From Verrucomicrobiaceae bacterium (GTDB lineage Bacteria; Verrucomicrobiota; Verrucomicrobiia; Verrucomicrobiales; Verrucomicrobiaceae), in NCBI GenBank assembly GCA_027487315.1, contig JAIYDW010000096.1:1-48503 (forward strand): 48,503 nt of DNA, in the 5' to 3' direction. Each line of letters opens with the position of its first letter. The first letter of the stretch is position 1. The notes under the pieces are model-generated. The model saw only the letters and a list, made by a program, of their open reading frames with translations, was not told the origin of the DNA and did not search any database. A program made the position numbers and the translations under genes. Shown piece by piece: positions 1 through 8,699 of the stretch.

Positions 1-260
1 CGGCCACCGTAGAGGACGCGGGTGGCGAGGTCGCGGCCGAGGAGGTCGGTGCCCATGACGTGGGCGAGAGAAGGGCCTTGGGCAATGGTGTCGAGGTTTT
101 GCTGGCTTTCAGCGTAGGGGGAGAAGGTGGGGGCGAGGAGGCAGAGGGAGGTGATGATGATGAGGAAAGCGAGGGCGATCATGGAGGAGGGCTGGCGGCG
201 GAGTCGCTGCCAGGCGGAGAGCCAGGGGCCGGGGGATGGGGAGGAGGGTGGGTTTGGCAC
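1..260 (-). CDS. OppC/DppC-type peptide ABC transporter permease, N-terminal part (runs off the window)
   Basis: Inner-membrane permease subunit of an oligo/dipeptide ABC importer; about 86 residues are present and the 3' end lies beyond base 1. After a Pro-rich cytoplasmic start comes one hydrophobic segment (MIALAFLIIITSLCLLAP). It is followed by the family's typical periplasmic stretch ending HVMGTDLLGRDLATRVLYGG, the OppC/DppC 'GTDxxGRD' signature. No ATG fits; I chose the GTG at 260-258. That choice is supported because this codon lines up with the ATG of the gene at 26525 in a junction similar at both places (see the heptamer repeat). It lies 31 nt downstream of the tricorn-like peptidase stop, so the two are probably co-transcribed, which pairs peptide uptake with peptide breakdown. 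Family assignment is firm; the exact substrate is unknown. Confidence 0.85.
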   Translation of the reverse strand, partial: MPNPPSSPSPGPWLSAWQRLRRQPSSMIALAFLIIITSLCLLAPTFSPYAESQQNLDTIAQGPSLAHVMGTDLLGRDLATRVLYGG

Positions 261-275
261 AGGAGAGGGGGTGGG

Positions 276-303
276 GATCAGTATACAGTATTCAGTGGTC
301 AGT
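276..303. repeat. Heptanucleotide tandem repeat, 4 units, overlapping a stop codon
   Basis: On the + strand the units are GATCAGT, ATACAGT, ATTCAGT and GGTCAGT (consensus NNTCAGT, period 7). The peptidase stop codon (292-294) lies in the third unit and the fourth encodes its last residues. A second array with the same last unit and the same relation to a stop codon is at 26541-26568. Heptamer tandem repeats (STRR type) are known from cyanobacteria; relation to those is inference. Confidence 0.8.
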
Positions 304-3300
304 CGGGAGAGGAGGGGTGGGGAGGCGTTCGCTGGCTTTTTGGAGTTTGGGTTGGGGGCGGGCCTGGTATTGGGTGACGTCGGTTTCGAGGACTTCGATG
401 GCTTTGGTGAGTTGGCGGTCGGTTCCGGTGGCGGGGTCGCCGGGTTGGGGCCAGACGATGTGGTCGGGGGTGGCGCCGTTGAGTTCCATATCGAGGCCGG
501 TGCCGAGGGTGTACCAGCCGCGGTAAGGGAGGCGGAGGGTGCCGACGTCCATGATGCCGGTGGAGCCGGTGCTGATGACGCCGCCGGCGGTGGCGACGCC
601 GACGAGGGGGCCTCGTTTGAGGTGTTTGATGGCGTGGCTGAAGACTTCGGCGTTGCTGAAGCTGTTCTGGTTGCAGAGGACGACGATGGGTTTGTTCCAG
701 GTAGCGTAGATCATGCGGTCCTGGGGGTAACCGGGGGTGGTGCTGCCGCGGGGGATGGCGATGGCGTGGCGGGGCTGGGTGAGGGCGGTCAGGAGATGGT
801 CGGTGGTGGAGCCTCCGCCGTTTTCGCGGACGTCGATGACGAGGCCGTCTTTGCCGGCACCGGCGGCATAGAGTTCTTCTTCGAAGCGAAGGAAGCTGGC
901 TTCATCCATGGCGCTGATGTGAAGGTAGCCGAGCTTGCCGTCCGAGGCTTTTTCGACACGCTGGCGATTGTCTTTGATCCACTGGTCGTAGAGGAGGGAG
1001 CGGGCGGAAGTGTAGGTGATGGGGCGGAGTGTGACCGAGCGCTCTTTGGAATCGATGCCGCGAACGAGGAGGGTGATGTCGCGTTCGATGGGGCCGTTCA
1101 AGACGCTGCTGAGTTCGGTGGTGGGTTGGACAGGGTGGTCGTCGATTTTGAGGATGATTTCGCCGGGGGTGATGCGGCTGAGTTTGAGGCTGGCGGGGCC
1201 TTTGGAGATGACGTCGCGGACTTTCCAGCCGGGACCGGGGTGGGAGGGATCGAAACGTAGGCCGAGGTGGGCGGTTTCTTCTTTCCAGGTGGTGGATGCG
1301 GATGAGGTGGGAGGGGTGGACAAGGAGAAGCCGAGGTGGGAGCCGTTGAGTTCTCCGAGCATGAGATGGACGATGTCCTGGACGGTGCGCATGTCAGGGG
1401 CAGCGGCGGCCATGGGGGCGTATTTTTGACGGACGGCATTCCAGTCGCGATTGCCGAGGCGTTCGTCATAGTAGTGGTCACGCATGACCTGCCAGCATTG
1501 GTCGAAGACGGCGCGTTGTTTGGCGGCGCGGTCGACGGTGTGTTGGGCGCGGAAGGAGTGGGTGTTGGTGGTGCCTTTGGCGGTGAGTGAGACGGGTTTG
1601 CCTTCGGTGAGGCCGACGAGTTGGTCGCCTTCTTTGAGCCAGGAGGGGTGGGTGATGGTGAGGGGGGCGAGGAGCTTGGGTTTGGTGTCGTCCGGAGGTT
1701 CGACGGTGTAGGTGCCTTTTTTGCCTTCGATGGTGGCGCTAAAGGCGAGTTTTTTGGAGTCGGGGGACCAGACGAGGGAACCTTCGCTGGTATCCGGGAT
1801 GCGGATTCGGTGGATGCGGTCGTGGATGGTATCGAGGTCGAGTTGGAGGGGCGGTTTGGGTTTGGGAGTCGGGGTGGGTTTGGGTTTTTCGGTTGGGGGT
1901 TTGTTGGTGGAGGGCTTCGCGGGAGCGGGTTTGTCCGGGGTCGGTTTGGAGGTGGCCTTGGCGATTTTTTCTTTGGCTTTGAGAAGGGTGCGCTGGCGTT
2001 TGCTTTGCTCTCCGTCTTCGGCACGGAGCCAGGCGTAGAAGATGTCGATCTCGCCATTTTCACGTCGGCCAGTCCAGGCGATTTTTTTGCCATCGGGGGA
2101 CCAGGTGGGGGAGTAGTCGTTGTCGGGATGGCGGGAGAGGTTGAAGCGGGGTTTGGAGGCGTCGAGGGGTTGAAGCCAGATGTCGCTGTTGAACCATTCG
2201 TCGCTGACGGCGTAGACGAGCCATTGATTGTCGGGGGAGAAGTCGTAGCTGGGGGCGTCCCAGGATTCGAAGAGGCGCTTGGGATTTTTGCCGTCGCCGT
2301 CGGCGATCCAGAGGTCACCGCGATCTTTGGTGAAGGCGAGTTTTTTGCCGTCGTGGCTGAAGAGGAGGCCGGATTCGGCGGCGGGATCCTGGGTGATGCG
2401 GGTGAGGTTGAAGGCGGTGTTTTCCCACCAGGGTTTGGCGGGGTTTTTCGGGGTGGCGTTCCAGATGTCGGTTTGGCCGCTGGCGTCGCTGACGAACCAG
2501 AGGGATTTGGAATCGGGGGCGAAGGTGAGGTGGCGTTCTTCTTCGGCGGTGTGGGTGACGCGTATGGGTTCTTTGAGTTCGGTGTCCATGGTCCAGACGT
2601 CGCCGCCAGAGAGGAAGGCCATTTGGAGGCCGTTTGGGGTGTAGGTGATGGCGGTGGCGGAGGTGAGGGTGGGGCGGTCGATGGGGGGCGGGGCGGTGTC
2701 GGTGCTGGCGGTGATTTGGATGAGGGAGGGTTCGGTGTTGCTGCCGGGGGTCCAGCGGTAGAGGTCGAAGCGGTGGCGGAAGACGAGGGTTTTGCCGTTG
2801 CGTGAGAGGGTAGGGAAGACGACGGAGTCGCCTTTGAACTGGGTGACGGGGGTGTCTTTGCCGGAGGCGAAGTCGTGCTGCGAGAGGTTGAAGGTGCCGT
2901 CGCGTCCGGTGACGCAATAGAAGCCTGAGGCATCGGGTTTCCAGAGGGGCCAGCGGGATTCGGTGGGTGCAGCGATGAGTTGTTTGAACTGAAGGGTGGA
3001 GGCGTTGTATTCCCAGATTTGGCCGGCGCGGGAGCCCTGGTAACCTTGGCGCCACCAGGACTCGCCTTCTCGGGTGAAGAGGAAGCGTTTGCCGTCCGGG
3101 GAGATGGAGGGTTCGGAGGCGTAGTCGTCGAAGAGGAGGGTTTCGGCTTTGCGGGTGGTGACGTCGAGGAGAGCGAGGCGAGCGGTGCGGGAACTGCGTT
3201 TCCAGAAGGAGTCGCGACTGATGCTGACGAGGAGGTTCTGGCCGTCGGGCATCCAATCGCAGAGGTCGTAGCCTTCGGAGTGGTGGGTGAGCTGGCGGGT

Positions 3301-3597
3301 GGTGCCGCCGGAAGCGGGCATGAGGTGGATTTGCTGGGAGCCGTCGCGGGTGCTGATGAAGGCGAGCTGGGAGCCATCGGGGGAGAAGGCGGGCTGGAGT
3401 TCATCGGCGGGATGTTGGGTGAGGTGGGTGGCGGTGCCGCCTGTGACCGGGACGCTCCAGAGATCGCCACGCCAGGAGAAGGCGAGGGTTTGGCCATCGG
3501 GGGAGAGGGCGGGGTCGAGCGCCATTTGGACGGACTCTGCGAAGGCGATGGGGGTGAAGGAAGCGAGGGCTAGGAAGTGGAGAGTCCGGGAGAGCAT
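292..3597 (-). CDS. Tricorn-like S41 family protease with beta-propeller domains, exported
   Basis: 1101 residues, matching the length of tricorn protease relatives. Order of parts: signal peptide (residues 1-20, cleavage after AFA); two beta-propeller halves with repeated PD40-type motifs such as 'SPDGQTLAF', 'SPDGSQLAF' and 'SPDGKKLAF' (about 25-540); a Pro/Lys/Thr-rich linker (about 550-590); a short further propeller-like part; a PDZ-like segment (ISKGPASLKLSRITPGEIIL); and the S41 catalytic core. The nucleophile is probably Ser981 in NQNSFSNAEVF, by analogy with the Ser-Asp/Asn-Gly motif of tricorn. The family degrades peptides released by other proteases. The signal peptide puts it in the periplasm, unlike the cytosolic archaeal enzyme. 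The stop codon lies inside a heptamer repeat and the next gene is the OppC permease, so uptake of the products is a reasonable inference. The opposite strand has long open frames from codon-bias mirroring; they are not genes. Confidence 0.92.
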   Translation of the reverse strand: MLSRTLHFLALASFTPIAFAESVQMALDPALSPDGQTLAFSWRGDLWSVPVTGGTATHLTQHPADELQPAFSPDGSQLAFISTRDGSQQIHLMPASGGTTRQLTHHSEGYDLCDWMPDGQNLLVSISRDSFWKRSSRTARLALLDVTTRKAETLLFDDYASEPSISPDGKRFLFTREGESWWRQGYQGSRAGQIWEYNASTLQFKQLIAAPTESRWPLWKPDASGFYCVTGRDGTFNLSQHDFASGKDTPVTQFKGDSVVFPTLSRNGKTLVFRHRFDLYRWTPGSNTEPSLIQITASTDTAPPPIDRPTLTSATAITYTPNGLQMAFLSGGDVWTMDTELKEPIRVTHTAEEERHLTFAPDSKSLWFVSDASGQTDIWNATPKNPAKPWWENTAFNLTRITQDPAAESGLLFSHDGKKLAFTKDRGDLWIADGDGKNPKRLFESWDAPSYDFSPDNQWLVYAVSDEWFNSDIWLQPLDASKPRFNLSRHPDNDYSPTWSPDGKKIAWTGRRENGEIDIFYAWLRAEDGEQSKRQRTLLKAKEKIAKATSKPTPDKPAPAKPSTNKPPTEKPKPTPTPKPKPPLQLDLDTIHDRIHRIRIPDTSEGSLVWSPDSKKLAFSATIEGKKGTYTVEPPDDTKPKLLAPLTITHPSWLKEGDQLVGLTEGKPVSLTAKGTTNTHSFRAQHTVDRAAKQRAVFDQCWQVMRDHYYDERLGNRDWNAVRQKYAPMAAAAPDMRTVQDIVHLMLGELNGSHLGFSLSTPPTSSASTTWKEETAHLGLRFDPSHPGPGWKVRDVISKGPASLKLSRITPGEIILKIDDHPVQPTTELSSVLNGPIERDITLLVRGIDSKERSVTLRPITYTSARSLLYDQWIKDNRQRVEKASDGKLGYLHISAMDEASFLRFEEELYAAGAGKDGLVIDVRENGGGSTTDHLLTALTQPRHAIAIPRGSTTPGYPQDRMIYATWNKPIVVLCNQNSFSNAEVFSHAIKHLKRGPLVGVATAGGVISTGSTGIMDVGTLRLPYRGWYTLGTGLDMELNGATPDHIVWPQPGDPATGTDRQLTKAIEVLETDVTQYQARPQPKLQKASERLPTPPLPTDH

Positions 3598-3709
3598 AGC
3601 GGGAGTGTTGAGAGATGACGGAGGAAGGCCTTCCTTTTGTCAAGATAACGGTGGTGGGGTGGAAATGAAATCGGTGAATATTTGGGCGGGATGGAGCGTC
3701 TGTTGGGCC

Positions 3710-4177
3710 ATGAAGACAGCGATTTTGAACTCGGTTTTGACTTTGGTGTGGTTTGCTTTGATGCCTGCGCCTGCGGCTGAGCCGACACAGGTGGCGACGC
3801 TGCCGAAGACGGGTGAGACGGCGAGGGATGCGGCGGGGCGATTGGTGCGGCAGTCGACGGCATCGGGGAATCAGGTGGTGACCCGGGATGCGGCGGGTCG
3901 GTTGCTGGTGAAGTCGACGAGGCAGGGGGATGCGACGGTGCATCGGGATGCGAGCGGGCGATTGGTGGGGAATACGACGGTTTCAGGAAAAGGGAGAGAG
4001 ACGACGCGGGATGCGAGTGGGCGCTTGCAGGTGACGGCGACGGTGAATGCGAGGGGGGATGTGATGACGTATCGGGATGCGGCGGGGCGGTTGATGGGGA
4101 CGAAGACGACCTCGAGTGGTGGGAAGGTGGTGTTTCGGGATGCGAGCGGGAGGCTGACGGGACCGGATTTCCGGTAG
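3710..4177 (+). CDS. Small exported protein with six RDAxGRL repeats
   Basis: 155 residues. A signal peptide (MKTAILNSVLTLVWFALMPA, cut after AAA-type residues) is followed by six tandem copies of a 20-22 residue unit that opens with RDA(A/S)GRL and continues with Thr/Gly-rich strands. The last copy is cut short at the C-terminus. The regular spacing and alternating polar pattern suggest a beta-solenoid or an RHS/YD-like stack, but the unit is shorter and simpler than a classical YD repeat and I do not recognise the family. The start at 3710 gives a normal signal peptide; an ATG at 3665 is in frame but would add 15 residues before it. Its neighbours give no clue: a divergent peptidase upstream and xylulokinase 91 bases downstream. 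Function unknown; an envelope or surface role is inferred from the signal peptide. Confidence 0.8.
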   Translation: MKTAILNSVLTLVWFALMPAPAAEPTQVATLPKTGETARDAAGRLVRQSTASGNQVVTRDAAGRLLVKSTRQGDATVHRDASGRLVGNTTVSGKGRETTRDASGRLQVTATVNARGDVMTYRDAAGRLMGTKTTSSGGKVVFRDASGRLTGPDFR

Positions 4178-4268
4178 GGATGGGGTGAGGTTTTGAGGGG
4201 GCGGTGAAGGTCTGGGATTGCAAGGAGCGGTGGACGATTCCAGTATGGGGGCTCCATTTCTCTTTATT

Positions 4269-5774
4269 ATGTTTTATCTCGGCATCGACAGTGGCACGCA
4301 AAGCACGAAGGCAATCGTTTTGGATCTTGAGACAGGGGCGATTTTGGCTTCGGGACATCAGAGCTATGATTTGATCGAGGGATTGCCGGCGGGGCATTTG
4401 GAGCAGCATCCGCAGTCGTGGATTGAGGCGGTGGAGGGGTCGATCACGCAGTGTTTGGAGAAGCTGGGGGTGGATCGGGGGAAGATTCGGGGGATTGGGG
4501 TGAGCGGGCAGCAGCATGGGCTGGTGGCGTTGGATGCGCAGGATCAACCGGTGCGGCCGGCGAAGTTGTGGTGTGACACGTCGACGCAGGCGCAGTGTGC
4601 GGAGATTGCGCATGAGTTTGGGGGGCAGCCGGGGGTAATTGCGCTGGCGGGCAATGCGATGCTGCCGGGTTACACGATTCCGAAGGTGCTGTGGATGAAG
4701 CAGAACGAGCCGGAAAATTTTGCCAAGACGGTTTCGATTTTATTGCCGCATGATTACATCAACTTTTGGCTGAGCGGCGTGAAACGGATGGAGTATGGCG
4801 ATGCTTCGGGGATGGGGATTTTGAATGTGAACACGCGGCAGTGGTGCCGGGAGTTGATTGATTACATCGATCCGCGGGTGCACGAGATGCTGCCGGAGTT
4901 GGGGAGCAGTCGGGTGGTGCATGGTCGCTTGCGGCCGGAGTTGGCGGCGAAGTGGGGGTTGAGTGATGATGTGGTGATTTCGGCGGGTGGCGGGGACAAC
5001 ATGATGGGGGCGATCGGGACGGGGAACATCAAGCCGGGGGTGATCACGGCGAGCTTTGGGACGAGCGGGACTTTGTATGGGGTGGCGGGGAGTCCGGTGG
5101 TGGATGGACAGGGGGAGGTGGCGGCTTTTTGCGATAGCACGGATCAGTGGCTGCCACTGGTGTGCACGATGAATGTGACGGTGGTGACGGAACAGGTGCG
5201 GGAGATGTTTGGCTGGGGTTTGGGGCAGTTGGAAGCGGCGGTGGGCAGCGCGAAGCAGGGGGCGGATGGGGTGATGTTTTTGCCGTATTTGAATGGCGAG
5301 CGGACGCCGAATCTGCCGAATGGCAGCGGGGTGATGCATGGCTTGAGGACGACGAACATGACGCCGGAGAACCTGGCGCGGGCGGCGGTGGAGGGGGCGA
5401 CGCTGGGGTTGGCGTATGGGTTGAAGCGGTTCCGGGATTTGGGGATGGATCCGTCTGAGATTCGCCTGACGGGCGGGGGGAGCAAGAGTGCTGTGTGGCG
5501 GCAGATTGCGGCGGATTGTTTCAATGCGGAAGTGGTGACGTTGTCGACTTCTGAGGGAGCGGCTTTGGGTGGGGCGATTCAGGCGGCGTATGCGCGGGCG
5601 AACGAGGGGGGGCAGGAGGAGAAGGTCAGTTACGAGACTTTGTGTGGGCGGTTGGTGGCGCTGGATGAAACGACGCGGTGTCATCCGGATTCGAAACGGG
5701 CGGCGCGGTATGCGGAGCAGTTGGAGCGTCAGATGGAGCTGACGGGGCGATTGAACCAGGTGGGGTGGCTTTGA
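4269..5774 (+). CDS. xylB: Xylulokinase, FGGY family
   Basis: Phosphorylates D-xylulose to xylulose 5-phosphate with ATP, feeding the pentose phosphate pathway; cytoplasmic. 501 residues, the usual family length. Visible features: N-terminal ATPase-fold start (MFYLGIDSGTQSTKAIVLD), the substrate-side motif GQQHGLVALD, WCDTS, and the second-domain motif GGGDNMMGAIGTG with the catalytic Asp at about residue 243. The C-terminal ATP-binding Gly-rich loop (RLTGGGSKSAVWRQIAAD) and an Ala/Gly-rich EGAALGGAIQAA follow. I took the ATG at 4269 because homologues begin exactly there; an upstream ATG at 4248 would add a tail. No clear Shine-Dalgarno sequence is present. No xylose isomerase gene is adjacent. 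The xylose transporter genes xylG and xylH lie 9 and 21 kb away on the same strand. It is convergent with aroC: the stop codons are one base apart. Confidence 0.93.
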   Translation: MFYLGIDSGTQSTKAIVLDLETGAILASGHQSYDLIEGLPAGHLEQHPQSWIEAVEGSITQCLEKLGVDRGKIRGIGVSGQQHGLVALDAQDQPVRPAKLWCDTSTQAQCAEIAHEFGGQPGVIALAGNAMLPGYTIPKVLWMKQNEPENFAKTVSILLPHDYINFWLSGVKRMEYGDASGMGILNVNTRQWCRELIDYIDPRVHEMLPELGSSRVVHGRLRPELAAKWGLSDDVVISAGGGDNMMGAIGTGNIKPGVITASFGTSGTLYGVAGSPVVDGQGEVAAFCDSTDQWLPLVCTMNVTVVTEQVREMFGWGLGQLEAAVGSAKQGADGVMFLPYLNGERTPNLPNGSGVMHGLRTTNMTPENLARAAVEGATLGLAYGLKRFRDLGMDPSEIRLTGGGSKSAVWRQIAADCFNAEVVTLSTSEGAALGGAIQAAYARANEGGQEEKVSYETLCGRLVALDETTRCHPDSKRAARYAEQLERQMELTGRLNQVGWL

Positions 5775-5775
5775 G

Positions 5776-6858
5776 CTAGGCCTGGATGGCTTTTTGGCGG
5801 AGCCAGTGGTCGGTTAGGACGAGGTGGACCATGGCTTCGACCATGGGGACGGCGCGGGGGAGGACGCAGGGGTCGTGGCGGCCGCGGGCGGCGAGGGTGG
5901 TTTCTTCGCCGGCGTTGTTGACGGTGTTTTGCTCGATGAGGATGGTGGCGGTGGGTTTGAATGCGACGCGGAAGACGATGGGTTCGCCATTGCTGATGCC
6001 GCCTTGGACGCCGCCGCTGCGATTGGTGCGGGTGCGGACTTTGCCGTCCTCGATGTAGAATTCGTCGTTGTGGTCGCGCCCGGTCATTAGGGTGCCTTCG
6101 AAGCCAGAGCCGATTTCGAAGCCTTTGGTGGCGGGGAGGCTCATCATGGCCTTGGCGAGGTCGGCTTCGAGTTTGTCGAAGACGGGTTCGCCGAGACCTG
6201 GGGGGACGCCGCGAATGACGCACTCGATGACGCCGCCGACGGAGTTGCCTTCGGAGCGCATTTGGGTGATCAGGTCGATCATGGGGTCGACCATGGCGGC
6301 GTCGGCGGTGCGGACGATGTTGGATTCGACCTGTTCAGCCGTGACGGTATTGGGGTCGATGTCGGCTTCGAGGTCGTGGATGGACTTGACGTAGGCGATG
6401 CACTTGTAGCCGGGGAGATCGCGTTGGAGGACTTTGTGGGCGATGGCGCCGGCGGCGACGCGGCCGATGGTTTCGCGGGCGGAGGCGCGGCCGCCACCGG
6501 AGACGGAGCGGATGCCGTATTTGGCGTCGTAGGTGTAGTCGGCGTGGGAAGGACGGTAGGCGGACTGCATCTCCGAGTAGGCGGAGGGGCGCTGGTCGGT
6601 GTTGCGGACGAGGATGCCGATGGGAGCGCCGGTGGTGAGGCCGTTTTCGATGCCGCTGAGGATTTCGGCTTCGTCAGCTTCTTTGCGGGGAGTGACGATT
6701 TTGCTTTGGCCGGGGCGGCGGCGGTCGAGTTCTTTTTGGAGGTCTTCGACTGAGAGTGGGATGCGAGGGGGGCAGCCGTCAATGACGACACCGACGCCGG
6801 GACCGTGGGATTCACCCCAAGTGGAAATGCGAAAGAGCGTGCCTAGGCTGCTGGACAT
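5776..6858 (-). CDS. aroC: Chorismate synthase
   Basis: Last enzyme of the shikimate pathway: converts 5-enolpyruvylshikimate-3-phosphate to chorismate using reduced FMN, in the cytoplasm. 360 residues, full length. Signatures seen: the N-terminal [20 protein letters not shown], the central [20 protein letters not shown] followed by [20 protein letters not shown], and [18 protein letters not shown] near the C-terminus. It is the last gene of a minus-strand run dnaA, dnaN, lipoprotein, aroC, starting 18 nt after the lipoprotein stop, so probably co-transcribed with it. Its stop codon nearly touches that of xylB on the other strand, leaving no room for a separate terminator. Confidence 0.97.
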   Translation of the reverse strand: MSSSLGTLFRISTWGESHGPGVGVVIDGCPPRIPLSVEDLQKELDRRRPGQSKIVTPRKEADEAEILSGIENGLTTGAPIGILVRNTDQRPSAYSEMQSAYRPSHADYTYDAKYGIRSVSGGGRASARETIGRVAAGAIAHKVLQRDLPGYKCIAYVKSIHDLEADIDPNTVTAEQVESNIVRTADAAMVDPMIDLITQMRSEGNSVGGVIECVIRGVPPGLGEPVFDKLEADLAKAMMSLPATKGFEIGSGFEGTLMTGRDHNDEFYIEDGKVRTRTNRSGGVQGGISNGEPIVFRVAFKPTATILIEQNTVNNAGEETTLAARGRHDPCVLPRAVPMVEAMVHLVLTDHWLRQKAIQA

Positions 6859-6876
6859 GAGAGGGTTCCGGATGGC

Positions 6877-7434
6877 TCAGGGAACCAGGAAAATTTTGCT
6901 GGTGTAGGGGCAACGGACTTTTTTGCCTGGGGGGATGCCGCGGACATCGACGAGTTGGGTTTTGTCGAAGGGGCTGTAGACGAAGCCTTTTTTGGAGGGA
7001 ACAGGGAGGCCGAAAGGCAACTGTTCGGGGGTGCTGGGCTTGGGCGTTGTGGGGGCAGGAGGGGTCGCGGGCACCGAGGGGGGGGCGTCGGGGATAGGAG
7101 GGGTAGTTGCGGCGGTGTCGGGAGCTGGCGGGATTGTTGAAGGGGGAGTCGATGGGGAAGGAGGGGCCGTGTTGTCGTAGATGGCTGGTGTTTCGTAGGT
7201 GGGGGCGGGTGGGCCAGCGACGATGCCGGTTCCGGGATCGGGTAGCGGAGGTGGCTGCGTGGTTTCGAGGTAGCGAGTGTCCTGCCGATTGCGCCGGAGG
7301 TTGGGTCCGGAGTCCAGGGAGTAGCCGGAGTCTGCTCCAGAGGGCAGCATCGGCGGCGGCTGGACGACGCACTGGCTGAGGCTCAGGACGAGCACCAGCG
7401 GTGACCAGAGGGCGGGGCGGAGGCAGACTTTCAT
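6877..7434 (-). CDS. Proline-rich lipoprotein with a conserved-looking C-terminal motif
   Basis: 185 residues. N-terminal signal with lipobox LSQC (cysteine at about residue 22), then about 110 residues rich in Pro, Ser and Thr with no regular fold expected. It ends in a compact segment reading GFVYSPFDKTQLVDVRGIPP and then GKKVRCPYTSKIFLVP. The Pro-rich part looks like a spacer through or along the peptidoglycan; the C-terminal piece is the only part likely to fold. From memory, similar endings occur in other Verrucomicrobiota proteins, but I cannot name a family. It starts 39 nt after dnaN and ends 18 nt before aroC, so it is probably transcribed with them. Role unknown. Confidence 0.82.
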   Translation of the reverse strand: MKVCLRPALWSPLVLVLSLSQCVVQPPPMLPSGADSGYSLDSGPNLRRNRQDTRYLETTQPPPLPDPGTGIVAGPPAPTYETPAIYDNTAPPSPSTPPSTIPPAPDTAATTPPIPDAPPSVPATPPAPTTPKPSTPEQLPFGLPVPSKKGFVYSPFDKTQLVDVRGIPPGKKVRCPYTSKIFLVP

Positions 7435-7473
7435 GAGGGGATTGCTTGCTCGGCGGACCGGCGACGGAATGGG

Positions 7474-8571
7474 TTACGCATTCACGCGCATTGGCATGAT
7501 GACATAGAGGAAACCGGTGCCACTGCGGACAACGCCGGGGCTGATTTCATCGATGAGATGGAGGTAAATTTCGTCGGCGCTGATGTTGCGCAGGGGGGCC
7601 ATGGTGAACTCCGGATTGAACGCGATGGTGATTTCCGCGCCTTTGTAGTTGATGGCGAGTGTTTCACGAGCTTCACCGATGTCCGGAGAGGAGGCGACGA
7701 TTTCGACGCTGCCTGGGGTGAAGATGAATTTGACGGAATTGGATTTGTCGCTGGCGAGGAGGGAGACGCGGGAGATGGCCTTGAGGAAGCCTTCGCGCTC
7801 AAGGGGGATGCGTTCTTTGGCTTCGCCGGGGATGACTTGACGGTAGTTAGGATAGTTGCCGTCGATGAGTTTGCTGATGAGCAGGGAGTCTCCGAGATCG
7901 AAGGCGACTTGGCTGTTGCTGACGCGGATGGTGACTTCGCCCTGATCGCCGAGGAGGCGGGCGAGTTCGTTGACGGCCTTGGTGGGGACGATGATGTCGA
8001 TGTCCTGGCTTTGAGGGAACTCGATTTCCTGTTCGACCATGGCGAGGCGGCGACCGTCGGTGGCGACCATGGTGAGGTTGTTGTTTTTGAAGGAGAAGAG
8101 GATGCCGTTGAGGACGTAGCGGGTTTCGTCCGTTGAGATGGCGTAGGAGGTTTTGCGGAGGCAGTCGCGGAGAACGGACTGTTCGATTTGGAAGTCGCGC
8201 GCTTCGTCGAATTGAGGCAGGGCGGGGAATTCCTCACTGGAAAGGCCGAGCACTTTGAAGAAGGAGGGGCCACTGCGGATGCTGGCGGTGTTTTTTTGGT
8301 CCACGGACACTTCGATTTCCTGAGCGGGCAGCTCCCGGATGATGGTGGCGAGGCGGCGTGCGGGGAGGGTGGTGGCACCGGGCTCGATGACTTCGCAGGG
8401 GACGGTGCAACTGACGCCGACGTCTAGGTCTGTGGTGGTTAACTCCAAAACGTTGTCCTTGGCTCGCAGGAGCACATTGGAAAGGATAGCCAGCGTGGTG
8501 CGGGCTCCGACGACGTGTTGAACCTGCTGGATGGCATCCAGGAACTCTTCCTTGCTGATGGTGAACTTCAT
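7474..8571 (-). CDS. dnaN: DNA polymerase III beta subunit (sliding clamp)
   Basis: Forms the ring that tethers DNA polymerase III to DNA. 365 residues, typical for the clamp, with three similar domains of about 120 residues. Recognisable stretches: MKFTISKEEFLDAIQQVQHV with VVGARTTLAILSNVLLRA at the N-terminus, FSFKNNNLTMVATDGRRLAM in the second domain and the closing GTGFLYVIMPMRVNA. A Shine-Dalgarno-like AGAGG lies just upstream of the start. It follows dnaA by 128 bases on the same strand, the classical dnaA-dnaN order. The lipoprotein and aroC follow downstream. Confidence 0.97.
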   Translation of the reverse strand: MKFTISKEEFLDAIQQVQHVVGARTTLAILSNVLLRAKDNVLELTTTDLDVGVSCTVPCEVIEPGATTLPARRLATIIRELPAQEIEVSVDQKNTASIRSGPSFFKVLGLSSEEFPALPQFDEARDFQIEQSVLRDCLRKTSYAISTDETRYVLNGILFSFKNNNLTMVATDGRRLAMVEQEIEFPQSQDIDIIVPTKAVNELARLLGDQGEVTIRVSNSQVAFDLGDSLLISKLIDGNYPNYRQVIPGEAKERIPLEREGFLKAISRVSLLASDKSNSVKFIFTPGSVEIVASSPDIGEARETLAINYKGAEITIAFNPEFTMAPLRNISADEIYLHLIDEISPGVVRSGTGFLYVIMPMRVNA

Positions 8572-8699
8572 AGGCCTCTGTGACTGTGCGATTGATTAAA
8601 TGCTCGTCACACAGTCGGCAAGGATATTGAACAGAAAAGCACCCCGTGTCGAATGAAATGCCCGTTTTGCCATAATTCCCGAGATTTATAGATTCGCGG

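Noticed and set aside
127-2805. Long + strand open frames opposite the tricorn-like peptidase
   Set aside because: Gly/Val/Asp/Glu-rich translations mirror the GC-rich third codon positions of the real gene on the minus strand; no family motifs.
3623-3638. Hairpin GGAAGGCCTTCC followed by TTTT as a terminator
   Set aside because: The palindrome has no room for a loop and lies between two divergent gene starts, so there is no transcript for it to end.
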